From Bacteroidales bacterium WCE2004 (lineage in GTDB: Bacteria; Bacteroidota; Bacteroidia; Bacteroidales; UBA932): a stretch of 64,000 bases of DNA. This document shows, one piece after another, positions 43,907-51,712 of the stretch. The translations under genes and the position numbers were made by a program. The notes beneath the pieces are model-generated. The model saw only the letters and a program-made list of their open reading frames with translations, was not told where the DNA came from and searched no databases. The DNA lies in contig FUZR01000003.1 in the NCBI GenBank assembly GCA_900167895.1, positions 1 through 64,000 of the forward strand. The letters run 5' to 3'. The first letter of the stretch is position 1, and each line of letters begins with the position of its first letter.

Positions 43907-45090
43907 CGATTGGTGTAATCTTCCATATAATAATATCTGTTCGCGAGGAATTTCCGCTCCCGTCTGGCGAAAAAGGGTTTGTGGATGCAGAGGGCCAGGA
44001 TGCCCAGGCCGAGCAGGATACCCGTCGACACGGGTTTCGACACAGTCAGCCGGAGTACCACGTAGCCGATCATGATCGCCATGGTGAGCAGGAACGTGGA
44101 GAAGCGGAACGCGCTCTGCCCGTTCCGGCCGCCCTTGAAGGAGGCCACGGCAAACGGATCATACGGCCGGCAGGAGAAGGCGTCCGCCAACACGACCAGG
44201 GTACAGAACCCGCCGCAGAAAATGGCATCAACCAGCAGGTTCAGGACCGGGACGTGCACGATCAGGACGACCGGCAGGCAGACCAGGGACATGATGCCCG
44301 TGCACATCAGGCTGAAGATGTATTTGTCCGTCAGGATCCGCCGGACCGGAACGGGACGGGTCCAGATGCCGTTGAAGAAACAGGCCTCGATTGCAAGTCC
44401 GTATTGCGGAAAGGACAACACGGAGCAGAAAAGTGCCATGAAAAGATAGATGTCGCCGGAAGACGCATCCATCCGCCCCCTGAGGAAGAACTGGTACAGG
44501 AAAACGCCGAACATGACCAGCTCCGGAAGGACCAGCTTGCTTCGCAGGAAACCCTTGACCTGGATGCCGAAGGTGCCCGATCCGAAGCGGCTACCCCAGA
44601 GGGACTGGCGGGAATTCACCCGCACCGCATTCTCCTTTCCATACGGTCCCCGCCGCTTGATCAGGATGTTCAGCAGGCCGCCCGCGACGGACACCACGTA
44701 GAGTCCGGCGAAAGCCAGGAAAGCCGTCCCGGTCGGGAAGACCGACAGGCAGAACGGCAGCAGGATCAGGGGCATCATCAGGTTGAAGTGGTTCCAGCAC
44801 TGGCAGAGCACCACATAGACCAACCAGCGGCGCCGCGGGACGGGCCGCGTCTTGAGGAAAGCGTCCATCACCGTGCTGTCCTTCTGGCTCAGCAGCTTGA
44901 ACATGACGAAATCCGCAAGAATGACGACGAGGAAGAAAAGCCACAAAGGGAAACGGTCCTGGTGCTGGCTGAGGGCCAGGACCCCTACCCAGCCATAGAT
45001 CAAGAAGGCGATCAGGGCGAAAAGCTCGGACTTCCGATACCGGAAGAGCTGGCGGAAATACAGCCGGGAGAGCGTTTTTACAGTTATCAT
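43903..45090 (-). CDS. DUF5687 family ABC-type permease
   Basis: 395 residues from MITVKTLSRLYFRQ, with about 9-10 hydrophobic spans and basic loops. This Bacteroidetes family is found next to ABC ATPase genes and is taken to be the membrane part of an exporter. The frame is open to 45150, but those extra residues are unlike the family. A TATCTTCG element lies at about 45105-45112. It follows the two tRNA genes on the same strand. Confidence 0.8.
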   Translation of the reverse strand: MITVKTLSRLYFRQLFRYRKSELFALIAFLIYGWVGVLALSQHQDRFPLWLFFLVVILADFVMFKLLSQKDSTVMDAFLKTRPVPRRRWLVYVVLCQCWNHFNLMMPLILLPFCLSVFPTGTAFLAFAGLYVVSVAGGLLNILIKRRGPYGKENAVRVNSRQSLWGSRFGSGTFGIQVKGFLRSKLVLPELVMFGVFLYQFFLRGRMDASSGDIYLFMALFCSVLSFPQYGLAIEACFFNGIWTRPVPVRRILTDKYIFSLMCTGIMSLVCLPVVLIVHVPVLNLLVDAIFCGGFCTLVVLADAFSCRPYDPFAVASFKGGRNGQSAFRFSTFLLTMAIMIGYVVLRLTVSKPVSTGILLGLGILALCIHKPFFARRERKFLANRYYYMEDYTNR

Positions 45091-45198
45091 CGGGAAAAGT
45101 TTGACGAAGATACGCAAAAACCCGGATATAAAACAAAAAAACCGCCGCAAGTATGCGCCGGATCTATATAGTGATTCTTGTCTTTGGGTGCTAAGGAG

Positions 45199-45275
45199 TG
45201 GTAGCGGGAGTGGGTCACGATCCCACGACCTCCGGATTATGAATCCGACGCTCTAACCAGCTGAGCTACCCCGCC
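45199..45275 (-). tRNA. tRNA-Met (CAT)
   Basis: 77 nt on the minus strand. Acceptor stem GGCGGGG pairs with the 3' side including a G1-U72 wobble, the D arm is AGCTCAGCTGGTTAGAGC, the anticodon loop is TTCATAA within CGGAT/ATCCG, and the T arm and an encoded CCA end are present. A G1-U72 pair also occurs in elongator tRNA-Met of other Bacteroidetes, so the initiator form is less likely. Ile2 (modified CAT) cannot be fully excluded. Confidence 0.9.
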
Positions 45276-45294
45276 ATCAGGCCTTAAAGCTTTG

Positions 45295-45365
45295 TTGAGA
45301 TAGAAGGATTCGAACCCTCACTGACAGAGCCAGAATCTGTAGTGCTACCATTACACCATATCTCA
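45295..45365 (-). tRNA. tRNA-Gln (CTG)
   Basis: 71 nt on the minus strand. Acceptor TGAGATA pairs with TATCTCA, D arm GGTGTAATGGTAGCAC, anticodon loop TTCTGGC between ACAGA and TCTGT, and T loop GTTCGAATC are all intact. CCA is not encoded. It lies 19 nt upstream of tRNA-Met in the same transcript. Confidence 0.92.
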
Positions 45366-45395
45366 ATATTCCCACACCTCGCGGTTTTGGGACTG

Positions 45396-45426
45396 CAAAT
45401 GTACAACACTTTTTGTAATTAGCAAA
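45396..45426 (-). promoter_or_regulatory. Promoter of the tRNA-Gln/tRNA-Met pair
   Basis: Minus strand TTTG (45423-45426), 19 nt, TACATTTG (45396-45403), a perfect match with ideal spacing, 30 nt upstream of tRNA-Gln and directly after the ispF stop at 45429. Confidence 0.85.
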
Positions 45427-45428
45427 AT

Positions 45429-45908
45429 TTATTTGCGTTCAATCAGAACAATTGCCCACACTTCGCATCCTTCCCTGCGTCCGACGAAGCCCAGACGCTC
45501 CGTCGTGGTGGCTTTGACGCTCACGCGGTCCACGCCGACGCCCATGATTCCGGCGATCGTGCGGCGCATTTCAGCGATATGCGGGGCGAGCTTGGGGGCC
45601 TGCAGGGCGATGGTGATGTCGGCGTTGACGACCTGCCAGCCCTCGAACTCCGGACGGGCGAGCACCGCGGCGAGCAGCTCCTTGCTGTCGGCGCCCTTCC
45701 AGCGGTCGTCCGTGTCGGGGAAGAGGTGGCCGATGTCGCCGACGGCGAGCGCGCCGAGCAGCGCGTCGCACAGGGCGTGGAGCGCCACGTCGCCGTCGGA
45801 ATGGGCGACGAAGCCCGTGGGAGAGGGAATCTGCACGCCTCCGAGCCACATCGGGAGGCCTTCTGCGAGGGCGTGTACGTCGTAGCCTTGTCCTATTCTG
45901 AAGTCCAT
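45429..45908 (-). CDS. ispF: 2-C-methyl-D-erythritol 2,4-cyclodiphosphate synthase
   Basis: 159 residues, normal length. It closes CDP-ME 2-phosphate to the cyclic diphosphate in the MEP isoprenoid pathway, in the cytoplasm, as a trimer. The zinc ligands lie in GYDVHALAEG and AHSDGDVALHALCDALLG; the CMP-binding KATTTERLGFVGRREG is at the C-terminus. A TATTTTTG element (45916-45923) ends 7 nt before the ATG. It is divergent, by 41 nt, from the small membrane protein upstream of mutL. Confidence 0.95.
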   Translation of the reverse strand: MDFRIGQGYDVHALAEGLPMWLGGVQIPSPTGFVAHSDGDVALHALCDALLGALAVGDIGHLFPDTDDRWKGADSKELLAAVLARPEFEGWQVVNADITIALQAPKLAPHIAEMRRTIAGIMGVGVDRVSVKATTTERLGFVGRREGCEVWAIVLIERK

Positions 45909-45915
45909 ATCACTA

Positions 45916-45943
45916 CAAAAATAAAGAAAAATGGCTACATTTG
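45916..45943. promoter_or_regulatory. Back-to-back -7 elements for ispF and the mutL operon
   Basis: In the 41-nt gap, minus-strand TATTTTTG (45916-45923) lies 7 nt before the ispF ATG and plus-strand TACATTTG (45936-45943) lies 6 nt before the ATG at 45950. No clear TTTG at the right distance for either. Confidence 0.5.
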
Positions 45944-45949
45944 TAAACT

Positions 45950-46246
45950 ATGGGATTATTTAATTTTTTCGGTGAAAACGAACACCGCGTTTTCAATTAC
46001 AAACCGATCTACTACAACCCCGAGGAGGACGAGCGCAAGCGCCGCTTCGGTGCGGTGGACGGCACGGAAGAGAAAGAGAAGAAAGAGGGAACGTACGTGC
46101 CCGGCGCCGCCATCAAGGGTGCTTTCCGCGAGGGATCGCGCACGCGCACCCCGATGAGGCGCACGCAGACGGTCATCGGCATCGTCACGCTGCTGCTGGT
46201 CGTCGCGGTGCTCTGGTACATCGCGAAGTTCTACTCGATGCTGTAG
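45950..46246 (+). CDS. Small conserved membrane protein upstream of mutL
   Basis: 98 residues. The N-terminal soluble part is highly charged (MGLFNFFGENEHRVFNYKP, then EEDERKRRF, EEKEKKEG), followed by one membrane span near the C-terminus (about 73-92, VIGIVTLLLVVAVLWYIA). No signal peptide. Similar small proteins precede mutL in other Bacteroidales. It ends 3 nt before mutL and is probably in the same transcript. Function unknown. Confidence 0.75.
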   Translation: MGLFNFFGENEHRVFNYKPIYYNPEEDERKRRFGAVDGTEEKEKKEGTYVPGAAIKGAFREGSRTRTPMRRTQTVIGIVTLLLVVAVLWYIAKFYSML

Positions 46247-46249
46247 CGG

Positions 46250-48076
46250 ATGGGCAAGTTGAAGATCCTGCCGGCACAGATTGCCAACATGATCGCCGCG
46301 GGCGAGGTCGTGCAGCGGCCGGCGTCCGTGGTGAAGGAGCTGATGGAGAATGCCGTCGACGCGGGCGCGACCCAGGTCAACGTGGTCGTGACCGACGCCG
46401 GGCGCACGCTCCTGCAGGTCATCGACAACGGCTGCGGCATGAGCGCGGCGGACGCCGTCCTCTGCTTCGAGCGGCACGCCACCTCCAAGATCGCCTCGGC
46501 CGAGGACCTGGAGCAGATCCTCACCTACGGCTTCCGCGGCGAGGCCCTCGCGAGCATCGCCGCCGTGGCGGAGGTGACCCTGCGCACCCGCCGGCCGCAG
46601 GACGAGACGGGCACCGAAGTACAGATCGGCGCCTTCGGGGAGACGAAGACCGCGACCGTGGCCGCCCCGGCGGGCTCCAATTTCGCGGTCCGCAACCTCT
46701 TCTACAACACGCCCGCCCGCCGCAAATTCCTCAAGAGCGACAACGTCGAGCTCAAGCACATCCTCGAGGAATTCACGCGCGTGGCCATCACGCGCCCCGA
46801 CATCGCCTTCACCCTCTCCCACAACGGCCGGGACATCTTTGTCCTGAAGAAGGCCAAATCCCTGAAATTCCGCATCCTGGACCTGATGGGCAGCAACGTG
46901 GCCGGCGACATCGTCGACCTGTCGGCCGACACCTCCGTGGTGCGCGTCCGCGGCTTCGTCGGGCGCCCCGACACCGCCCGCAAGACCCTGGGCAACCAAT
47001 ACTTCTTCGTCAACGGGCGCTTCTTCCGCAGCGCCTACCTGCACAAGGCCGTGATGAAGGCCTATGAGGAGATGATCCCCGACGGAGTCACGCCCTCCTA
47101 CTTCATCTTCCTGGAGACGGACCCGCACGCCGTGGACGTCAACATCCACCCGGCCAAGACGGAGATCAAGTTCGAGGAAGACGCCGTCATCTTCCAGATT
47201 CTCTACGCCTGCGTCAAGGAGACGCTCGGACGCAACAGCTTCGGCGCCAGCATCGACTTCAACACCGAAGGCGCCGTGCAGATCCCCCAGCTGGGCCAGA
47301 GCTTCGAGCAATACAAGGGCCCCGTCCAGATGCCCACCATCGAGACGGACCCGTCCTACGACCCGTTCAGCGCCGGCGCGTTCCCGGCGGCGGACAGCGC
47401 TCCGGCGCCCGCCGCGGCCGCAGCGGCCGCAGCGCCGGGCGGCTACGACTACAGCCGCCACATCGACCGCCACGAGGACTACGGCCGCCTCTTCGAGGAG
47501 AAGACGCTCCCGCAGGGGCGCACACTCGTCCTCCAGGGCAAATACATCCTCACGCCGGCCGCTTCCGGCCTGATGATCGTCAACATCGCCCGCGCCCGGG
47601 AGCGCATCCTCTACGAGCAGGCGCTTCACGCCCTGGGCCAGGAAGCGCACGTCACGCAGACCGCCCTCTTCCCGGTGCAGGTCGAGGTGGGCGCGCAGCA
47701 GCGGCTCCTCTTCGAGGACAACGCCGCGCTCCTCGCGCGCCTCGGATTCGACATCGCGCCGTTCGGCACGGACACCGTGGTGGTGAACGGCGTGCCGGAA
47801 GGCTACAGCTGCGAGCCGGGCAAGGTCCTGCAGCTTGTCAGCGACCTTGTGTACATTTTGTCAGAGGAGCGCGAAGCCCTGCCGGAGCTGATGCAGCAGC
47901 GTCTGGCCGAGAAATTCGCCACCCTGGGCGCCTCGCACGCCGACCCGCCCGCCTCCCCGACGGAGGCGCAGCAGCTGATTGACACGCTTTTTGCAAGCGA
48001 CAATGCCGAACTTACGCCGGGCGGACGCCGCATCGTCAGCATCGTCCCCCTGGCAGATATCGACAAAAAATTCTGA
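46250..48076 (+). CDS. mutL: DNA mismatch repair protein MutL
   Basis: 608 residues. The N-terminal GHKL ATPase shows KELMENAVDAGA, DNGCGMS and GFRGEALAS. The linker (about 345-400) is Pro/Ala-rich. The C-terminal domain (about 410-608) has the place of the endonuclease motif DQHAxxE changed to NIARARERILYE, so the metal-binding Asp, Gln and His are missing. MutL couples MutS mismatch recognition to strand removal; this form may lack nicking activity. It is preceded by the small membrane gene and followed 1 nt later by rhomboid. Confidence 0.93.
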   Translation: MGKLKILPAQIANMIAAGEVVQRPASVVKELMENAVDAGATQVNVVVTDAGRTLLQVIDNGCGMSAADAVLCFERHATSKIASAEDLEQILTYGFRGEALASIAAVAEVTLRTRRPQDETGTEVQIGAFGETKTATVAAPAGSNFAVRNLFYNTPARRKFLKSDNVELKHILEEFTRVAITRPDIAFTLSHNGRDIFVLKKAKSLKFRILDLMGSNVAGDIVDLSADTSVVRVRGFVGRPDTARKTLGNQYFFVNGRFFRSAYLHKAVMKAYEEMIPDGVTPSYFIFLETDPHAVDVNIHPAKTEIKFEEDAVIFQILYACVKETLGRNSFGASIDFNTEGAVQIPQLGQSFEQYKGPVQMPTIETDPSYDPFSAGAFPAADSAPAPAAAAAAAAPGGYDYSRHIDRHEDYGRLFEEKTLPQGRTLVLQGKYILTPAASGLMIVNIARARERILYEQALHALGQEAHVTQTALFPVQVEVGAQQRLLFEDNAALLARLGFDIAPFGTDTVVVNGVPEGYSCEPGKVLQLVSDLVYILSEEREALPELMQQRLAEKFATLGASHADPPASPTEAQQLIDTLFASDNAELTPGGRRIVSIVPLADIDKKF

Positions 48077-48077
48077 A

Positions 48078-48785
48078 ATGGCTTATTACTCATACGACAA
48101 CGGCCGCCGGGGAGGATTCCTCTCGTCGCTGCCGCCCGTGACCAAGAACCTGATCATCATCAACGTGGTCGTGTTCGTGGGTTACCTCCTCAATAAGGGA
48201 CTCTTCCTCGAGAAGTTCGCCCTGTTTTACCCGACATCGCCCTACTTCCACTGGTGGCAGGTCCTCACGCACATGTTCATGCACGGCGGAGTCTTCCACA
48301 TTTTCTTCAATATGTACACGCTGTTCATCTTCGGCAGCGTAGTGGAGCGAATCATCGGGAGCAAGAAGTTCCTGCTCTTCTACTTCATCTGCGGGCTGGG
48401 CGCCGTGGCGCTCCACCTGGGGGTGCAATACCTGCAGATGCAGTCGTACATGCAGGGTGCAGCCCTGGGAAACCTCGTCGCCATCCAGCACATCCAGGAG
48501 ATCAAGATGACCCCGACCGTGGGCGCCTCCGGCGCCATCTACGGCGTGCTGATGGGCTTCGCGATGCTCTTCCCGGAGTCCCGGATCACGCTGATCTTCC
48601 CGCCCGTCACGCTCAGCGCCAAGTGGATGGTGATCGTGTTCGTCGCCGTCGAACTGCTGACCGGCATCACCGGCACGGCCTCCGGCATTGCGCATTTCGC
48701 CCACCTGGGCGGCATGCTCATCGGCTGGCTGATGATCCTCCAGTGGCGCAAGCGCGGCATTCTGTTTGACCAAAACCGACTCTGA
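48078..48785 (+). CDS. Rhomboid family intramembrane serine protease
   Basis: 235 residues from MAYYSYDNGRRGG; the frame is open to 47979 inside mutL but that part is antisense-like. Six spans. The active site is Ser in GASGAIYGVLMG and His in AHFAHLGGMLIG; HMFMHGGVFHIFFNMYTLFIFG matches the second span of rhomboids. It cleaves membrane proteins within the lipid bilayer; substrates are unknown. It directly follows mutL, as in many Bacteroidales. Confidence 0.92.
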   Translation: MAYYSYDNGRRGGFLSSLPPVTKNLIIINVVVFVGYLLNKGLFLEKFALFYPTSPYFHWWQVLTHMFMHGGVFHIFFNMYTLFIFGSVVERIIGSKKFLLFYFICGLGAVALHLGVQYLQMQSYMQGAALGNLVAIQHIQEIKMTPTVGASGAIYGVLMGFAMLFPESRITLIFPPVTLSAKWMVIVFVAVELLTGITGTASGIAHFAHLGGMLIGWLMILQWRKRGILFDQNRL

Positions 48786-48786
48786 T

Positions 48787-49374
48787 ATGGACAGTACTCC
48801 CATCATCCAGGAAGCCGTGAAGGTGCTCCGCGAAGGCGGGGTGATCCTCTACCCCACCGACACCGTGTGGGGCATCGGCTGCGATGCGACCAACGAGAAG
48901 GCGGTCGCGCGCGTTTTCGAAATCAAGCGCCGCTCCGAGGCCAAATCGCTGGTCCTGCTGGCCTGCGACCTCGACATGGTGGCGAAGCACGTCAAGGAGA
49001 TCCCCTCGATCGCCATCGACCTGGTGGAGGTCAACGACGCGCCGATGACCATCATTTATCCCGGCGCGCAGTACCTCGCCCCCAACGCGGTGGCCGAGGA
49101 CGGCTCGGTGGGCATCCGCATCCCGCTCGCGGAGGACAATCCCGCCGGCGCCTTCTGCAAGGAGCTGGTGTACCGCCTGCGGCGGCCGCTCGTGAGCACG
49201 AGCGCCAACATTTCCGGCGAGCCGACGCCGACTTCTTTCGCCGAGATCTCCGAGGAGATCAAGGGCGCCGTGGACTATGTCGTGCCGAAGCCCTTCGGCG
49301 CAGGCGCCACGGGCCGTTCGTCCCAGATCATCAAGCTCGGTCTGGGCGGCGAGGTCGAGATCCTGCGGCCGTAG
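48787..49374 (+). CDS. L-threonylcarbamoyladenylate synthase (TsaC/Sua5/YrdC)
   Basis: 195 residues from MDSTPIIQEAVKVLREGG. YrdC-type enzymes form threonylcarbamoyl-AMP for the t6A37 modification of ANN-decoding tRNAs. Typical stretches: ILYPTDTVWGIGCDATNEKA, KRRSEAKSLVLL, SVGIRIPLAEDN and VSTSANISGEPTP. No C-terminal Sua5 domain, so it is the short TsaC/YwlC form. The ATG at 48787 lies 1 nt after the rhomboid stop; an ATG at 48766 would overlap it by 20 nt. Confidence 0.92.
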   Translation: MDSTPIIQEAVKVLREGGVILYPTDTVWGIGCDATNEKAVARVFEIKRRSEAKSLVLLACDLDMVAKHVKEIPSIAIDLVEVNDAPMTIIYPGAQYLAPNAVAEDGSVGIRIPLAEDNPAGAFCKELVYRLRRPLVSTSANISGEPTPTSFAEISEEIKGAVDYVVPKPFGAGATGRSSQIIKLGLGGEVEILRP

Positions 49375-49376
49375 TC

Positions 49377-50963
49377 TCAGTCGTAGACCAATTCCAGTTC
49401 ATCCACCCAGAGGGTGCTTCCGCGCCCTCCGGTGAAATAGTCGCCCAGGGCGCTGGAAGACGCCACGATCACCAGATACGCCGGCGTCCGGCCGTTCCGG
49501 TACTCCAGCGGGATGTCGAAAGAGATATACCCGTCCGTCGTCTCCGGGAAGGCGCATCGGCCGTAGGCGATGATGGCGGGATCGTTGTCAAAGTCCACAT
49601 ACGTGCCGCTGGAGCTGATGACATGGAACTGGTCCGGCCAGTCGGTAAGGGCCACCAGCACGTGGCCGGCGTCCGGCTGCCCCATCAGAGCGGCATGCGC
49701 CGCGTCCGTGTCCGTGATGGGCATGGACTTATAGGCGGCGAAGCCTTTCAGCGACACGGGTTTCCCGGTGAACGGAATCCCCCACGCCAGCTCCGCGCCG
49801 AGGCCCTGGAGCCGCACGAACTGCCCGGTGAACACGCTGCCTGCGGCAAACTTCACCACGGCAAAGCTGCTCTCCATGCGGCACGCCCGCTTGCCGGGCC
49901 CTCCTGCCGCGACAAACGTATCGTCCGGCGTGGTGGCGCTTCCTGTAAAGGAAGCCGTCGCCTTGTTGGCGGTGTCCCACACCCGGACGCCGCCCTCCGA
50001 CCAGGGGTTCCATACCTTTCCGTCGGCATACCAGGAATCAAAGCCCAGGTTGGCCGGCTGTATCGGCTCCCCCGTCTTGAAGGACACGGGGGCCGAAGTC
50101 CCCTCGCCGTCCCGCACCCGGCACTCGTATGCCGTGCCGGGGGTCAGCCCGGTCAGGCGGGCCGTTATGCCGACGCCGGCCACGGTGGCATCTTCGGCGG
50201 CCGTCCAGCCGGCGTCACCGGCCTTCCTGTATTCCACGGCCACGTCGGATCCGTCGGAGGCAAAGACGCCGCGCACGCGGGCCGAATAGCAATGGGCGTC
50301 CACCTCGCTCACGGCCGTCTCCACTTTCATCTGCAAGGCCTTGAGATGCCACTCGATCTCTTCGCCGGCCCATTCCACGAAGAAGCTCCGCTCCATGACG
50401 CAATCCAGCGTGATCGGGAAAGAGACGTCGCGGGTGACAAGGGAGACGTTCCGGAAGTCGCTTTCGTAGCCGGTCGTTTTCGTGACGCGGGAGCCTTCCG
50501 GCTCCAGCTTCATGGCTTCGAACGTCACAGACGCAAGCGGCTGGGTATCCGGCAGATACACATAAACGCTCCGGGTATCCAGATTGAACTGGGCGTCCTG
50601 GACCTGCCCGGCGCAGCGGACATAGCGCTCGATGGGCTGTGTGGCGGAAAGGGTCCATTCATAATCCTGATAGGTATGGACGGTCACCTTCAAGGGCCGG
50701 GTGAGGTCCAGCCATTCCCCGAGCTCAGGGCAGGTGGCCCCGTCCGTCAGCACGCACTCCTTCACCTTCACGCGGCCCGGGTCGGCCCACTCCTCCAGGA
50801 CGACGGACACCTCCCGCGCGCCGGGATCGATGCGCACTTCCCGGGCGTCTTCCAGCTCCAGCGCCACGATGTTCCCGACCACCCGGGGATAATCCAGGTC
50901 GTTGGGAAAAGCGCAGCTGACAGCCAGCATGCCGCAGAGGGCCAATGACAGCCAAGTCTTCAT
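49377..50963 (-). CDS. PCMD-domain surface lipoprotein
   Basis: 528 residues, lipobox LAVSC. The N-terminal part (about 30-220) is beta-rich, followed by a fibronectin-like stretch (about 225-290) and a C-terminal PCMD domain (about 295-528; RVWDTANKATASFTG, GLGAELAWGIPFTG, GRGSTLWVDELELVYD). PCMD is a putative carbohydrate-metabolism or -binding domain in Bacteroidetes. The C-terminus is paralogous to that of the gene at 51712. The ATG at 50963 shares a base with the stop of the upstream OMP gene. It is the last gene of the operon. Confidence 0.8.
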   Translation of the reverse strand: MKTWLSLALCGMLAVSCAFPNDLDYPRVVGNIVALELEDAREVRIDPGAREVSVVLEEWADPGRVKVKECVLTDGATCPELGEWLDLTRPLKVTVHTYQDYEWTLSATQPIERYVRCAGQVQDAQFNLDTRSVYVYLPDTQPLASVTFEAMKLEPEGSRVTKTTGYESDFRNVSLVTRDVSFPITLDCVMERSFFVEWAGEEIEWHLKALQMKVETAVSEVDAHCYSARVRGVFASDGSDVAVEYRKAGDAGWTAAEDATVAGVGITARLTGLTPGTAYECRVRDGEGTSAPVSFKTGEPIQPANLGFDSWYADGKVWNPWSEGGVRVWDTANKATASFTGSATTPDDTFVAAGGPGKRACRMESSFAVVKFAAGSVFTGQFVRLQGLGAELAWGIPFTGKPVSLKGFAAYKSMPITDTDAAHAALMGQPDAGHVLVALTDWPDQFHVISSSGTYVDFDNDPAIIAYGRCAFPETTDGYISFDIPLEYRNGRTPAYLVIVASSSALGDYFTGGRGSTLWVDELELVYD

Positions 50964-51712
50964 CACAGGTAGAAATGTGCGCCGAAGCGGATGGCCAGGA
51001 GGTCGATTTTGAAGCCCGTCCCGAGGCTGTTCCCGGAACTGGTTTTCACCTGGTTCTCATTCTGGCGGGTCATCTTCCAGCTGAAGTCAAGCAGACCCAC
51101 GGACACCTCGAAATCGAAGTTCTCGTGCACGAAGAAACAGATGCCGGGATCCATCCGCAGGGCCAGTTTCCAGTGGGAATTGTACGTCCCCTGCTTCAGC
51201 TCCCCGTCGAACTCGTACAGCATGCTCTGCACATAGCCGCCGTTCAGCGTCCCCTCCACATACCAGCCGAAGATGCGGCTGCCCATGAACGGGACATAAT
51301 AGCGGACGCCCGTGGCAAGCGAATACGCCTGCCGCTTATAGTATTGTCCGCTGACGTCCATGCCCAGGCCTTCCGACAGGTTGAGCGAAGCGCTGTCCAG
51401 GTCCACGTCCAGCCGGGAATAATCGAGCCGGGCCACCACGCTCAGGTTGTCGGCCAGGAAGAACTCGAACGAAGGGGCCACGGAGACGGTCCGGTAGCCT
51501 CCTTTCAAGTCTCCGACAAGCTTGGAAATCAGCGTATAACCTTCGTCCTCGCCCAGCGAGAAATTGCGCCAGGAGGCACTGAGGCCTCCGCCCAGGCTGC
51601 CCTTGGGGATGAAGATCTTGTTCTTCCCTTCGAAGCCCCGGTTAAACGTCTCCTGGGCCAGCCCCGGCAAAGCGAGGCTGGCAGCCAGAAGCAGCGCGAA
51701 AACCTTCTTCAT
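50963..51712 (-). CDS. Outer-membrane beta-barrel protein of the PCMD operon
   Basis: 250 residues (counting the alternative ATG at 51715; 249 from 51712). A signal peptide (LPGLAQ) is followed by alternating strands ending in FGAHFYL. It has the look of a barrel that carries or anchors the surface lipoproteins next to it. Its start and end overlap the neighbouring genes by 1-4 nt, so it is translationally coupled inside the operon. The function is unknown. Confidence 0.7.
   Translation of the reverse strand: MKKVFALLLAASLALPGLAQETFNRGFEGKNKIFIPKGSLGGGLSASWRNFSLGEDEGYTLISKLVGDLKGGYRTVSVAPSFEFFLADNLSVVARLDYSRLDVDLDSASLNLSEGLGMDVSGQYYKRQAYSLATGVRYYVPFMGSRIFGWYVEGTLNGGYVQSMLYEFDGELKQGTYNSHWKLALRMDPGICFFVHENFDFEVSVGLLDFSWKMTRQNENQVKTSSGNSLGTGFKIDLLAIRFGAHFYL

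Noticed and set aside
45199..45275. Initiator tRNA-fMet or tRNA-Ile2 reading of the CAT tRNA
   Set aside because: It lacks the C1-A72 mismatch of bacterial initiators and has the elongator-type acceptor seen in Bacteroidetes; Ile2 acceptors look different.
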